DNA of 64,000 nt from Desertimonas sp963772825 (GCA_963772825.1 CAVYYX010000006.1:352712-416711), one strand, 5' to 3'. Shown: positions 16,719 to 26,007, counted from the stretch's first letter. Translations and numbers: made by a program. Notes: generated by a model from the sequence alone, not told the origin.

Positions 16719-17930
16719 ATGAAGCGGCGGAGGTTGATGGTGCTGGCGATGGTCGGGGCGGTGGCGATTCCGACAGCGGCGAGGGCGACGGCGCCGACTC
16801 CACCGGAGGTCGGCTCCGCGGACCCCGGCCCCGTCGAGTACGCCCAGGACGACCCGACCTTCTACGAAGCACCGAACCCGATGCCAACCGGCGAACACGG
16901 TGACCTCGTGCGCTGGCAGGTGCTGGAGTCCTCGTTCGATCGCCTGTACCGCATCATGTATCTCTCACAGAACGTCGCTGGCGCCCCGATCGTCGTCACC
17001 GGACTGGTGTCCGTACCCGACGACATCGCCCCGTTCGGCGGCTTCCCAGTGCTGCTCTACGGCCACGGGACGACCGGGATGGCCGACACCTGCGCTCCAT
17101 CCGTGGCGATCGACAACGACAACGCGTTCGGCGACTACGACGGAGAGTTCAACGGCGTGGCCGGCACCGCCAACGCCTGGGTCACGGTGGCGACGGACTA
17201 CGAGGGGCTCGGTGGTCCTGGGCCGCACCCCTTCATCGTCGGCGTCAGCGAGGGGCGCGGCATGCTCGACGCCGGCCGGGCCGCCGGTCAGATCCCCGGG
17301 GTGTACCTGAGCGACACGACGGCGATCACCGGCTTCTCGCAAGGCGGCCATGCCGCCCTGTGGGCGGCCCAGCTGGCCGCCGAGTGGACGCCGGAGCGGA
17401 CGATCATCGGTACCGTCGTCGGTGCGCCGGCCAGCGACCCTGCGGCGTTGGCGTCGTGGGCCGCATCCCAGCCAGAGCTGAGCGCCCTGAGCGTCGGCCT
17501 CGTCGCCGGCCTGGCGACGACGTATCCGGAGGCCCAGGCTGCTCTCGGTCAGGTGCTCACACCGTCAGGCATCGAACTGGTCGAAGCGTGGGGCACGACC
17601 CATTGTTTCGACCAGCAAGTCGACGTGCCAGGACCGTTCGTCGCCGCCGACCCCGGGACGGTCGAACCGTTCGCCTCGCTGCTCACGGCCAACACGGCCG
17701 GAACCACTGCGACGAGTGCGCCGATGTTGATCTTCCATGGTGACGCCGACGAGCGGATCCCAGTTGTCCACAGCGACGCCCTGCTGGCCCGACTGTGTGC
17801 CGCCGGCCAGGTGGTCGAACGACGCGTGCTGCCCGGTGGGTTCCACGTGAACAGTGGCATCAATCTCGATGCGATCGCGTGGCTCGACGGCCTCGCCGCC
17901 GGGACGACCACGCCGATCTCCAGCTGCTGA
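16719..17930 (+). CDS. secreted lipase/esterase-like alpha/beta hydrolase (tandem copy 2)
   Basis: A 403-residue exported hydrolase paralogous to the preceding gene and of identical length. The signal peptide is KRRRLMVLAMVGAVAIPTAARA. The nucleophile is Ser207 in GFSQGGHAALW, the acid is in FHGDADERIPV, and the His in GGFHVNSG. STDYEGLGG-like and LYGHGTTG segments match the secretory lipase group (triacylglycerol or short-ester hydrolysis outside the cell). Unlike copy 1 it keeps the full triad. Conserved Cys residues suggest disulfides. The substrate is unknown. Confidence 0.88.
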   Translation: MKRRRLMVLAMVGAVAIPTAARATAPTPPEVGSADPGPVEYAQDDPTFYEAPNPMPTGEHGDLVRWQVLESSFDRLYRIMYLSQNVAGAPIVVTGLVSVPDDIAPFGGFPVLLYGHGTTGMADTCAPSVAIDNDNAFGDYDGEFNGVAGTANAWVTVATDYEGLGGPGPHPFIVGVSEGRGMLDAGRAAGQIPGVYLSDTTAITGFSQGGHAALWAAQLAAEWTPERTIIGTVVGAPASDPAALASWAASQPELSALSVGLVAGLATTYPEAQAALGQVLTPSGIELVEAWGTTHCFDQQVDVPGPFVAADPGTVEPFASLLTANTAGTTATSAPMLIFHGDADERIPVVHSDALLARLCAAGQVVERRVLPGGFHVNSGINLDAIAWLDGLAAGTTTPISSC

Positions 17931-17990
17931 CCCGCCAACGCCATCCTCGGTAGGCGCGGCGGAGGTGACAGCACCTAGTGTGCCGAGCCG

Positions 17991-18773
17991 ATGGCCAGCG
18001 GTCAGCGACGTCTCGACGGGAAGGTCACCGTGCTCACCGGGGCCGCCAGCGGCCTCGGTCGTGTCGCCGCCGAGCTCTTCGCCAGCGAAGGGTCGGCAAT
18101 CGTCATCGCCGACGTGTCGGACGGCGACGACGCGGTCACGGCGATCGTCGAGGCCGGCGGCGAGGCCGCCTACGTGGCCACCGACGTCACCGACGACGAC
18201 AGCGTCGCCGCGGCGGTGGCGTTCGCCGTCGAGACGTTCGGCGGGTTGCACGTGCTCTACAACAACGCCGGGATCTCCCCCGCCGGCGACGACGGCCCGA
18301 CGAACACGTCCGATGAGACGTGGGCGACGACGCTCGACGTCAACGTCACCGGCATCGCCAGGTGCTGCCGCCACGGGATCCCGGCGATGCTCGAGTCCGG
18401 CGGCGGGAGCATCGTCAACGTCGCCTCGTTCGTCGCCCACATGGGGGCGGCGACGCCGCAGATCGCCTACACCGCCTCGAAGGGCGCCGTCGTCGCGATG
18501 ACGCGGGAGATCGCCGTGATCTACGCCCGCCAGGGAATCCGTGTCAACGCCCTGTGCCCGGGCCCGGTGCTCACCCCGCTGCTCGCCAAGTTCCTGTCCG
18601 ACGACGCCAAGCGGCAGCGCCGCCTCGTGCACATCCCGATGGGGCGCTTCGGCGAACCCCACGAGATCGCCAACGCCGGCCTCTTCCTGGCGAGCGACGA
18701 GTCGTCGTTCATGACCGGACAGTCGCTGATCGTCGACGGCGGGATCACCGCCGCCTACACGACGCCTGAGTGA
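17991..18773 (+). CDS. short-chain dehydrogenase/reductase
   Basis: Classical SDR of 260 residues. The nucleotide-binding motif is TGAASGLGR (about residues 16-24), with an acidic end of beta-2 (IADVSDGDD) favouring NAD(H). NNAG follows at about 88, then the catalytic Ser in NVASF and Tyr-Lys in YTASKG, and a C-terminal GQSLIVDGG. It is a FabG-like oxidoreductase whose substrate cannot be read from sequence. It lies 99 bp upstream of the glutamine-synthetase-like gene, with a leader repeat between, so co-transcription is possible. Confidence 0.9.
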   Translation: MASGQRRLDGKVTVLTGAASGLGRVAAELFASEGSAIVIADVSDGDDAVTAIVEAGGEAAYVATDVTDDDSVAAAVAFAVETFGGLHVLYNNAGISPAGDDGPTNTSDETWATTLDVNVTGIARCCRHGIPAMLESGGGSIVNVASFVAHMGAATPQIAYTASKGAVVAMTREIAVIYARQGIRVNALCPGPVLTPLLAKFLSDDAKRQRRLVHIPMGRFGEPHEIANAGLFLASDESSFMTGQSLIVDGGITAAYTTPE

Positions 18774-18796
18774 CAGGGTGGGTGTTGTGCACAATT

Positions 18797-18875
18797 GCGA
18801 GCGAGCGAGCGCCAGCGAGCGATCGGCCGACTGCTGCGCAGGCGGTAGGTGGCGTGGCCGGGGAACACACTGATG
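18797..18875 (+). repeat. leader-like intergenic repeat, copy C
   Basis: Starts with GCGAGCGAGCGAGCGCCAGC and ends in GTGGCGTGGCCGGGGAACA seven bases before the glutamine-synthetase-like ATG. The same two blocks, in the opposite orientation, make up copy D at 27481. Confidence 0.6.
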
Positions 18876-20252
18876 TCACTGAACGTCACCGTGCCGATCG
18901 ACGAGCTGGAAGGCGACGTGCGCAGTGGGGCGATCGACACGGTCCTCGCCGTGTTCGCCGACCACCACGGGCGGATGATCGGCAAGCGTGCTGAGGCGAC
19001 GTTCTTCTTCGACACCGTGCTCGAGCAGGGCACGGAGAACTGCGATTACCTCATCGCCTGCGACCTCGACTACACACCGCTGCCCGGATTCCGGTGGGCG
19101 AGCTACGAGCAGGGCTACGGCGACATGCGCGGCGTGGTCGACCCGACGACAATCCGCTACCTCCCGTGGCTCGACAGAACCGCGTTGGTTTTCGTCGACC
19201 TCGTCGACGTCTCATCGGGCGAGCCGGTGGAGGTGTCGCCGCGGCGGATCCTCCAGCGTCAGGCCGCCGCCGCCCGCGACGTCGGGTTCGCCGCCAAGTG
19301 CGGCAGCGAGATCGAGTTCTTCCTGTTCAAGCAGGCCTACGACGACGCCCACGCCGACGACTACCGGCACCTGACCCCCAACTCGCCGTACATCGAGGAC
19401 TACAACATCCTCCAGACGACCAAGGAGGAGCAGGTCATCGGCACGATCCGCCGTGGTCTCGCCGCCGCCGGGCTGCCCATCGAGTACTCCAAGGGCGAGG
19501 CCGGCCGCGGCCAGCACGAGATCAACCTGACGTTCCAGGACGCCGTCGAGATGGCCGACATCAACGTGCTGTTCAAGAACGCCGTGAAGGAGATCGCCGC
19601 GGCCCAGGGGGTCTCGGCGACGTTCATGGCCAAGCCGCACTTCGACGACGCCGGCTCGAGCTTCCACATCCACACCAGCCTGTGGACTGACGGCCTCGAC
19701 GGCGCCACCAGCGCGATGCCCGGTGACGGCGAGCATCACGAGAGCGAGACGTTCCGCTGGTTCCTCGGCGGGCTCTTGGCCACCGCCGCCGAGTTCACCC
19801 TGTTGGTCGCCCCGACGGTGAACAGCTACAAGCGATTCCAACCAGGCAGCTGGGCGCCGACCGGCATCGGGTGGGGCATCGACAACCGCACGCTCGGGTT
19901 CCGCGTCGTCGGCCACGGGGACGGATTGCGCATCGAGAACCGGATCCCGGGCGCCGATGCCAACACGTACCACGCCTTCGCTGCGACGATCGCCGGAGGG
20001 CTCCACGGGCTGGCCAACAAGATCGAGCCGCCGGCTGCGTACGACGGCAACGGCTACACGGCAACCGATCTGCCCCGGATCCCATCGACGTTCGTCGAGG
20101 CGATCGAGCGATGGCGCAGCAGCGACGTGGCCCGGGAAAGCTTCGGTGACGACGTCCACCACCACGTGTTGCGCTTCGCCGAGTCCGAGTGGGACGCGTT
20201 CAACCAGACCGTCACGGACTGGGAGCGCCGCCGCTACTTCGAGCGGATCTAG
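18873..20252 (+). CDS. glutamine synthetase family protein
   Basis: A 459-residue ATP-dependent gamma-glutamyl ligase of the glutamine synthetase fold. Metal and substrate residues are recognisable: GSEIEFFLF (Glu-x-Glu), GQHEINL, SSFHIHTSLW, NSYKRFQPGSWAP near the ATP site, and RIENRIPGADANTYHAFAA. The divergence from housekeeping GlnA and the absence of the usual Tyr adenylylation loop suggest a GlnA-like ligase, possibly for amines or polyamines, but free ammonia cannot be excluded. I start at the ATG at 18873, preceded by the GGGGAA of the leader repeat. No nitrogen-regulation gene is adjacent. Confidence 0.88.
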   Translation: MSLNVTVPIDELEGDVRSGAIDTVLAVFADHHGRMIGKRAEATFFFDTVLEQGTENCDYLIACDLDYTPLPGFRWASYEQGYGDMRGVVDPTTIRYLPWLDRTALVFVDLVDVSSGEPVEVSPRRILQRQAAAARDVGFAAKCGSEIEFFLFKQAYDDAHADDYRHLTPNSPYIEDYNILQTTKEEQVIGTIRRGLAAAGLPIEYSKGEAGRGQHEINLTFQDAVEMADINVLFKNAVKEIAAAQGVSATFMAKPHFDDAGSSFHIHTSLWTDGLDGATSAMPGDGEHHESETFRWFLGGLLATAAEFTLLVAPTVNSYKRFQPGSWAPTGIGWGIDNRTLGFRVVGHGDGLRIENRIPGADANTYHAFAATIAGGLHGLANKIEPPAAYDGNGYTATDLPRIPSTFVEAIERWRSSDVARESFGDDVHHHVLRFAESEWDAFNQTVTDWERRRYFERI

Positions 20253-20260
20253 CGAGGACA

Positions 20261-21043
20261 ATGCGGCGGCAGCGTCGCCGATGGGTCGTCGTGGTCGCGG
20301 CCCTCGTCACCGTCGCCACCGTGGCGGTCGCCGCCGCTGCCATCGTCCTTCGCGAGTCGACGGCGCCTGTCGATGTCGACCGGGCCGTCAGCGACTTCCG
20401 TTCCGACAGCCCTACCTTCGAGCGACCGCTCTCGGCACTCCCTCAGCCGGGCGTGTACATCTATGCGACGTCTGGCCGTGAGTCGGTCGACGCCCTCGAC
20501 GGTCGGCACCACGACTATCCGGCCGAGACGACGATCACCGTGCGCCACGAGGGATGCGGCGCCGAGTTCGCCTGGCGCCCGCTCGCCGAGCGCTTCGACG
20601 ACACGCTCCTGTGCCCGGAGCCATCCGGCGTCGAGTTGCCCCGCTACCGCAGCCATCACGAGTTCTTCGGGATCGATGACGATCGCGAATTCGTGTGCGA
20701 ACCGGGCTCGTGGTGGTATCCAGCTTCGACGGAGGCGGGCACCACCTGGACCGTCCGATGTGCGGCCGACGACGTCAACATGTTCCGTACGGGCACGGTC
20801 ACCGGCCTGTCCGAGGTCGACATCGCCGGCGAGACGGTCGAGGTGCTTACCTTCGAGCTCCACGACGAGATCTCCGGGGCATCGGTCGGCACCAACGAAC
20901 GAGTCGTCAAGGTGCTCCCCGGCACCGCCCTGATCGTCGAGCTCGCCGCGTCGGTCGACGTGCGCAGCGGCAGCCCGATCGGCAACGTCCACTACCTCGA
21001 GCTGTACCGCCTGCGGCTGACGTCACTCACGCCCCGCCGCTGA
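20261..21043 (+). CDS. membrane-anchored protein of unknown function
   Basis: A 260-residue protein not recognised by family. A basic N-terminus (MRRQRRRW) precedes a strong hydrophobic segment (VVVVAALVTVATVAVAAAAIV), so it is probably anchored with an external domain. The domain has several Cys and aromatic residues (EGCGAEFAWRP, CEPGSWWYPASTEAGTTWTVRC) and ends in a beta-rich region. AGGA four bases before the ATG supports this start, eight bases after the ligase gene, so the two are likely co-transcribed. Confidence 0.75.
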   Translation: MRRQRRRWVVVVAALVTVATVAVAAAAIVLRESTAPVDVDRAVSDFRSDSPTFERPLSALPQPGVYIYATSGRESVDALDGRHHDYPAETTITVRHEGCGAEFAWRPLAERFDDTLLCPEPSGVELPRYRSHHEFFGIDDDREFVCEPGSWWYPASTEAGTTWTVRCAADDVNMFRTGTVTGLSEVDIAGETVEVLTFELHDEISGASVGTNERVVKVLPGTALIVELAASVDVRSGSPIGNVHYLELYRLRLTSLTPRR

Positions 21044-21059
21044 GTCGTCCGCTCGAGAG

Positions 21060-21425
21060 CTACACCGGGGCGCAGTCCGAGCCCGTGCGCTTGCCGTCGC
21101 TGTCGACCGCCGGGCGGTGGAGGATCGCCTTCGTCGGGGTTACGACGATCTCGGACTCGCCAGGCCCGGGCTCCGCCGTGCCGTCGACGATCAGGCTGAA
21201 CCCGTCGGGTGTCGCGGGCGGCCAGACGAGCGTCGCCGTCGGGTGCGACGCCACGTTGGCCAGCGAATGCTTGCCGACCCCACCGATCGTCAGCGCCTCG
21301 CCGGCGAGGTCGGGAAGCACGGCCAGCAGGTGAGCCCGACCCTGGTCACCGACCGTCACGAGATAGGCGTACGCGTAGTCACCGAGCCGGGCGGCCAACT
21401 CGTCGAGCTCGACCTTCATCGACAT
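21060..21425 (-). CDS. pyridoxamine 5'-phosphate oxidase-like protein
   Basis: A small split-barrel protein of about 121 residues resembling PPOX-class flavin- or F420-binding enzymes. AYLVTVGDQGRAHLLAV begins the barrel, SHPTATLVWPP and FSLIVDGTAE follow, and VVTPTKAILHRPA closes it. It is shorter than true PdxH and lacks its substrate residues, so a redox or flavin-storage role is more likely than PLP synthesis. The start could be this ATG, the next in-frame ATG, or the GTG three codons upstream. It is convergent with the preceding gene. Confidence 0.7.
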   Translation of the reverse strand: MSMKVELDELAARLGDYAYAYLVTVGDQGRAHLLAVLPDLAGEALTIGGVGKHSLANVASHPTATLVWPPATPDGFSLIVDGTAEPGPGESEIVVTPTKAILHRPAVDSDGKRTGSDCAPV

Positions 21426-21458
21426 AGCCGCCACGGTATCGCGCCCACCCGCGCCGCA

Positions 21459-21506
21459 ACCGATGGGTGTTCTGGGGACCGTTCCGTCCCCTGAACACCC
21501 ATCGGT
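21459..21506. repeat. 48-nt palindrome, copy 1
   Basis: ACCGATGGGTGTTC-T-GGGGAC pairs with GTCCCC-T-GAACACCCATCGGT around a 6-nt loop, one mismatch in 21-bp arms. The element lies three bases beyond the stop of the AHSA1 gene and could act as its terminator. The same sequence recurs at 33816. Confidence 0.7.
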
Positions 21507-21508
21507 GG

Positions 21509-22468
21509 TCAGGGCGTGAGGCCGTACCAGGGTTGGCTGGCGAGGTCGGCGTCGAGGATCGCCTTGTCCTCGGAGTCGGCGATGGGGACGGCGTGGGCCG
21601 CTTTCAGCTCGACGGCGGCCTCGTCGAGACGTCCCAGGCAGGCCAGCGCCCTGGCCCGCGCTTCGTGGGCATAGGCTCGGTCGAAGTCAACGAGGCCGGC
21701 GTCGTCGACGACCTTGATGCACCGCTCGGCGTGGTGCAAAGCGAGGTCGCCCTGGCCGAGCACAGCGTGAACCCGGGAAACCAGCCACGACCCGCGCGCC
21801 GCGTTCTCCGGGGCTCGGCGAGCCGCCCGGCGCCAGTGGTACATCGCCGCGTAGGCCCGCCCGAGGGCGTCGTCGGCCTCGTCATCCGACAGTTGGCGGC
21901 CGTCGAGCAACTCCCACGTCGCGTTGTTGGCGGTGATCCCCTGCCGGCGGTGCAGTTCCCCCTCCGCCGCCTCGATGGCGTCCGTCGCCTGGAGATCGTC
22001 GCCGTCGGCGCTCGGCTCCGAGCCCGGCAGCGGCTCGCCGGTCTCGAGCATCGACTTCATCGATTGCAGGATCCAGACCCAGCCGTCGCCGACGTTCGCC
22101 GACGTCAGCGGACTGAGGCCGAGATCGCGATGGATCGTGGTCACCTTGGTGACGCCATCGCCGCCCTCGGTGAGCAGCCACTCGACCCGGCTCGGCGGCT
22201 CCTCGGCGGCGGCCGCGTCGTAGAGCGTTCGCCACGTCATCACCAGTCGCTTGTTCGGCTCGACCTCCTCGATCGTCCCGACGACGGCATCGCTGCCGTC
22301 GGGGAGCACCATGCGGTACGGGCTCCCAGGTTCCAGCGCCGACTCGAACGCCGTGCGATGGAAGTACCGCTCGGTGAACGCGGGATCGGTGATCGCCGCC
22401 CACACCTGCGCGGCGCTGGCGCGGATGAAGGTCTGATAGACGTGCAGTGGAGCCGCAGGCGCGCTCAT
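21509..22468 (-). CDS. AHSA1/SRPBCC domain protein with C-terminal tetratricopeptide-like region
   Basis: A 319-residue two-part protein. Residues 1 to about 145 form an AHSA1-type START-like domain (IRASAAQVWAAITDPAFTERY, GTIEEVEPNKRLVMTW, DLGLSPLTSANVGDGW, then WILQSMKSMLETG). Residues about 165-319 are helical with paired-helix repeats (YAAMYHWRRAARRAPENAARG, VLGQGDLALHHAERCIKV, EARARALACLGRLDEAAVEL), a TPR-like arrangement. The two parts often occur as separate proteins, so this is a fusion. It lies 13 bp downstream of an ArsR regulator, a pairing common in actinobacteria. The ligand is unknown. Confidence 0.85.
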   Translation of the reverse strand: MSAPAAPLHVYQTFIRASAAQVWAAITDPAFTERYFHRTAFESALEPGSPYRMVLPDGSDAVVGTIEEVEPNKRLVMTWRTLYDAAAAEEPPSRVEWLLTEGGDGVTKVTTIHRDLGLSPLTSANVGDGWVWILQSMKSMLETGEPLPGSEPSADGDDLQATDAIEAAEGELHRRQGITANNATWELLDGRQLSDDEADDALGRAYAAMYHWRRAARRAPENAARGSWLVSRVHAVLGQGDLALHHAERCIKVVDDAGLVDFDRAYAHEARARALACLGRLDEAAVELKAAHAVPIADSEDKAILDADLASQPWYGLTP

Positions 22469-22481
22469 GATCGTGGCCTCC

Positions 22482-22811
22482 TCAGGCGACAGTGGGCGTT
22501 TCGAGTTGCTGGCGCAGGCCGGCCATCGCCGCGACGGTCGGTTCTGCGTACTTGGAGATCCAGCGCTCCTGGATCTCGCGGATCGGAACGGGGTTGAGGT
22601 AGTGCAGCTTCGTCCGCCCGACCTTCTCGGCGACGACGAGCCCGGCCCCTTCGAGCACGGAAAGATGCTTCATCACCCCGAACCTGGTGATCGCCGGGAG
22701 CACGTCGCAGAGTGCGCCGAGGGTCTGACCGTCGCGGATGAACAGGGCGTCGAGCAACTGCCGCCGGCTGCCGTCGGCGAGCGCTTTGAACACCTCGTCG
22801 TCGGCTTGCAT
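22482..22811 (-). CDS. ArsR-family winged-helix regulator
   Basis: A 109-residue regulator: ADGSRRQLLDALF, a recognition helix around ITRFGVMKHLSVLEGAGLV, and the wing VVAEKVGRTKLHYLNP. No metal-binding Cys cluster is present, so it is of the non-metal ArsR group that accompanies AHSA1-domain genes. It is the first gene of a two-gene operon and probably represses it. Confidence 0.9.
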   Translation of the reverse strand: MQADDEVFKALADGSRRQLLDALFIRDGQTLGALCDVLPAITRFGVMKHLSVLEGAGLVVAEKVGRTKLHYLNPVPIREIQERWISKYAEPTVAAMAGLRQQLETPTVA

Positions 22812-22843
22812 TCCACGAGGTTACGTGACCAAATGGTCACATG

Positions 22844-23329
22844 TCAACCGGCGCGCCGGAGCGTGGCCTCCAGGTGTGGGGTCAATGGCTCGCCGACCGC
22901 GGCCATCGCCAGCGTGTAGTGCAGCTCGTCGCCGTCGACCGCGATCGTGCGCGCAACGCGGTCGACGCGTTTGGCGGTCGGGGTTGCCGACAACGTGGCG
23001 GTGACGACGTCGATGGCCGTCCCGCGCAGGGTCCCTTCGGCGATCTCCACGTGGCCGGTGGGGTACGCCATCACCACCTCGACGGTGGTCTCGTCGACGG
23101 GGCGCCAGTAGCCGGTCTCGGCGTGCAGCGGACGATCCTCGGTGGCGTGCCTCGTGCGCTGGGTGTACAGCAGCCACGGCTTGCCGACGTGGACGAAGGC
23201 GATCTCCTCGACGTAGGCGAACGACTCGATCGTCGGGTAGTGCCCGGAACCGTCGCCGCGCCACGTGCCGAGGAGGAACGCCAACGGGGCCAGCGCAGGA
23301 TGTTGCTCGGCTGCGGGTGTGGCGCTCAC
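22844..23329 (-). CDS. nitrobindin-like haem-binding protein
   Basis: A 161-residue beta-barrel of the nitrobindin/THAP4-like family. GTWRGDGSGHYPTI (about residues 21-34) is the family signature, and the C-terminal PHLEATLRR supplies the likely proximal haem histidine. Known relatives bind ferric haem and isomerise peroxynitrite to nitrate. It diverges from a 1-Cys peroxiredoxin gene, which also handles peroxides or peroxynitrite, suggesting a shared oxidative or nitrosative stress role (inference). Confidence 0.88.
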   Translation of the reverse strand: MSATPAAEQHPALAPLAFLLGTWRGDGSGHYPTIESFAYVEEIAFVHVGKPWLLYTQRTRHATEDRPLHAETGYWRPVDETTVEVVMAYPTGHVEIAEGTLRGTAIDVVTATLSATPTAKRVDRVARTIAVDGDELHYTLAMAAVGEPLTPHLEATLRRAG

Positions 23330-23496
23330 TTCCGCAGCCTAGAGCGGCCGAACTACGTACTTGTGCGGATGCGCCCGATCGGCCCCGGTCCGTACCGTAC
23401 GACCGTGCCATCGACATGATGGCAATCTTGACTGATTCGGTCGGCTTTAGGGCTACGATCGAACCGTTCACGATCAAGCGCAACAAGGAGCGTTCC

Positions 23497-24156
23497 ATGG
23501 CCGTCCTACTCGGCGACACCGCACCGGACTTCACCGCCGACACCACTGAAGGCACGATCAACTTCCACGAGTGGCTCGGCGACTCCTGGGGAGTGCTGTT
23601 CAGCCACCCCAAGGACTTCACGCCGGTGTGCACCACCGAGCTCGGCGCCGTCGCCAAGTTGAAGCCCGAGTTCGACAAGCGCAATGTCAAGGTGATCGGC
23701 CTGTCGGTCGACGCCACCGCCGACCATGAAGCTTGGGCGACGGACATCGAGGAGACGCAAGGCGCCCGCCCGAACTTCCCGATCATCGGAGACAGCGACT
23801 TCAACGTCTCGGTGCTCTACGACATGCTTCCAGCCAGCACGTCGGGCGACGCGAAGTCGCGAACTCCAGCGGACAACATGACGGTGCGCAACGTGTTCGT
23901 GATCGGCCCGGACAAGAAGGTCAAACTGGTCCTCACCTACCCGATGACGACCGGGCGCAACTTCGACGAGGTGATCCGGGTCATCGACTCGCTGCAGCTC
24001 ACCGCCAAGCACAAGGTCGCCACACCGGCCGACTGGAAGCAGGGTGGCGACGTCATCATCGCCGGCTCGGTCAACAACGACGAAGCCAAGGAGCTGTTCC
24101 CCGACGGCTGGGAGTCCCCCAAGCCCTACCTCAGGGTCGTCAAACAGCCCGGCTGA
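23497..24156 (+). CDS. 1-Cys peroxiredoxin (Prx6 type)
   Basis: A 219-residue peroxidase. The peroxidatic Cys45 is in HPKDFTPVCTTEL, and NVKVIGLSVD and the long C-terminal domain (TPADWKQGGDVII, YLRVVKQPG) are those of the Prx6 subgroup. There is no resolving Cys at the expected 2-Cys position. AAGGAG seven bases before the ATG fixes the start. The upstream region has a TTGACT and a TACGAT, but 20 bp apart, so the promoter is uncertain. Confidence 0.94.
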   Translation: MAVLLGDTAPDFTADTTEGTINFHEWLGDSWGVLFSHPKDFTPVCTTELGAVAKLKPEFDKRNVKVIGLSVDATADHEAWATDIEETQGARPNFPIIGDSDFNVSVLYDMLPASTSGDAKSRTPADNMTVRNVFVIGPDKKVKLVLTYPMTTGRNFDEVIRVIDSLQLTAKHKVATPADWKQGGDVIIAGSVNNDEAKELFPDGWESPKPYLRVVKQPG

Positions 24157-26007
24157 TCTCGGGGACGAGGAATTCGGTGGCGACCTCGACGGCACCATCG
24201 AGCGTCCAGTGCAGCCCATCGGCCCGATCCGGTGGATCTCGCTGCGCCTCGAGCCACGCGGCCAAGTCGGCGATTGCAATGCCGTCCGTGAGGCGATTCG
24301 GTAGCTGTCGCAGCACGTGCCGGTACGCATCGATGCGATGGGGATCGAGCATCGGGGCGATCGCGCCTGTCGCCGGGAGCGCCGGCGTCGGCGGGATCAC
24401 GAACAGCACGGTGCCTGCCCCGGCGGCATGCATCGTGGCGACGAACCACTCGTAGCCGTCGAGGAGATGCCGTTGAAAGCGCTCGTCACTCGGCGTGAGC
24501 ACGCCTTCTGCGGCCGACCACTGGCGATCCTCCATGTCGCGGAACGTGACCATCGCGACGACGACGTCGGGCCTCAGTGAGCGCGCCGCCGGGACGTGCC
24601 CGGCGAGCACCTCGGTGCACAACTCGCGATAGTCGTCGGCGGGAATCGCGACGGGGTTGAGACCGCACCCGATCGCGGCGCGCGACGTCACCTGCATCTC
24701 GTCGGGATGGGCGGCAGCCCACTCGATCAGCCCTTCACCCGTCGCCACCGCCGTGGAATCGCCGACCACGAGGACCCGCAACGGCCGCCCCTCGAGTCCC
24801 GGGTCCTCGCCAGGAGCGAAGGGACGATCGCCGCCGCCTGCCGTGTGGCGGAGGCGACCGAGGTGTAGGTCCCGTCGCGGTCGGGCACCACGACGACGAC
24901 ACCGGCGAGGACGAGGCATGCCCCGGCGGCGACGATGCCGACCTGCTGCCAGTGCACGCGCCGAGCGCGCACGGGCACCTCGATGACGTAGTAGGAAGTC
25001 GCCGCCACGACGAGGGTGATCGCCAGCCGCGCCGCGAACAGGACGGTCCGGTCGAGGTCGAGGCGCCGCTCGTCGACGAGCGTGTACACCGGCCAGTGGA
25101 ACAGGTACACCCCGTAGCTGACTCGCCCGAGCCACACGAGCGGGGCGATCGACAGCGCCGTGCGCAGGGGCGAGGCCCGTTGCAGCCCGGCGATGAGGGC
25201 CACCGATGCAACGGCGAACAGCGGCAGCCAGCCATCCTCGGCGGGTCCTCCGGCGGCCGGCCACGACACGGCGCATCCGACGACTACCGCCAGACCGCCC
25301 AACGCCAGCCATCCGCCCCCGGCGAGTCGACGACCCTCGTGGACGGCGACGGCGAGAACGGCGCCGATGAGGATCTCCGGCAGCCGCGCCGGGGTGGCGA
25401 GGTACGTCGCCGAACCACCTGCCACGACGGCGATCGTGATCGAGACGGCAACGAACGCGGCCCACACGGCTCCGAACAGCGCCAGCCGGCGCCGCCGAGG
25501 GGCAGCCAGCAGGACGATCAGGGCAAGCGGCCACAGCCAGTAGAACTGCTCCTCGATGGCCAGCGACCAGTAGTGGTCGAGCGGTGACCGCTGTCCCGCG
25601 GCCTTGGCCATCTCCTCGGCGTAGCCGTCGGAGTTGGCGAGCAGCACCCAGTTGTAGACCTGGGCGAGCGCCGCCCACAGGTCGCGACGCAGTTCGGCGA
25701 TGCCGTCGAACCGATGCAGCCGGGCGGCGGTGATCACCCCGGCGAGGCACAGCAGGCTGGCCGGCAGCAGCCGACGCAGGCGCCGAGCGTAGAACGCCCC
25801 GACGTCGATGCGCCCGGTGCGATCGTGCTCGATGAGCGCGAGCGTGGTGATCAGGAAGCCCGAGAGGGTGAAGAACACCGACACGCCGACGTAGCCGCCA
25901 GACATCCACCCGAACCCGGCGTGGTAGACGAGCACGAGCAGGACGGCGATGGCGCGCACGCCGTCGAGTGCCGGCTGATAGGCGAAACGCTGCTCGATGG
26001 CCCCCAC
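24140..26007 (-). pseudogene. acyltransferase-3 membrane protein with C-terminal SGNH domain, frameshifted
   Basis: About 620 residues when joined. The N-terminal part (MGAIEQRFAYQPALDGVRAIAVLLVLVYHAG) and some ten hydrophobic helices are an OafA/YrhL-type O-acyltransferase. The C-terminal part is an SGNH esterase/transferase domain (LRVLVVGDSTAVATGEG, RAAIGCGLNP, DGLHWTLDGA). The first segment runs to about 24800 and the second continues in another frame to the stop at 24140, overlapping the peroxiredoxin 3' end by 17 bp. The shift falls in a G-rich run near 24785-24835, so one sequencing indel would restore it. It probably acetylates a surface glycan or peptidoglycan. Confidence 0.82.

Noticed and set aside
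23420..23460. Promoter TTGACT ... TACGAT upstream of the peroxiredoxin gene
   Set aside because: The spacing is 20 bp and no better pairing was found, so it was not listed as a feature.
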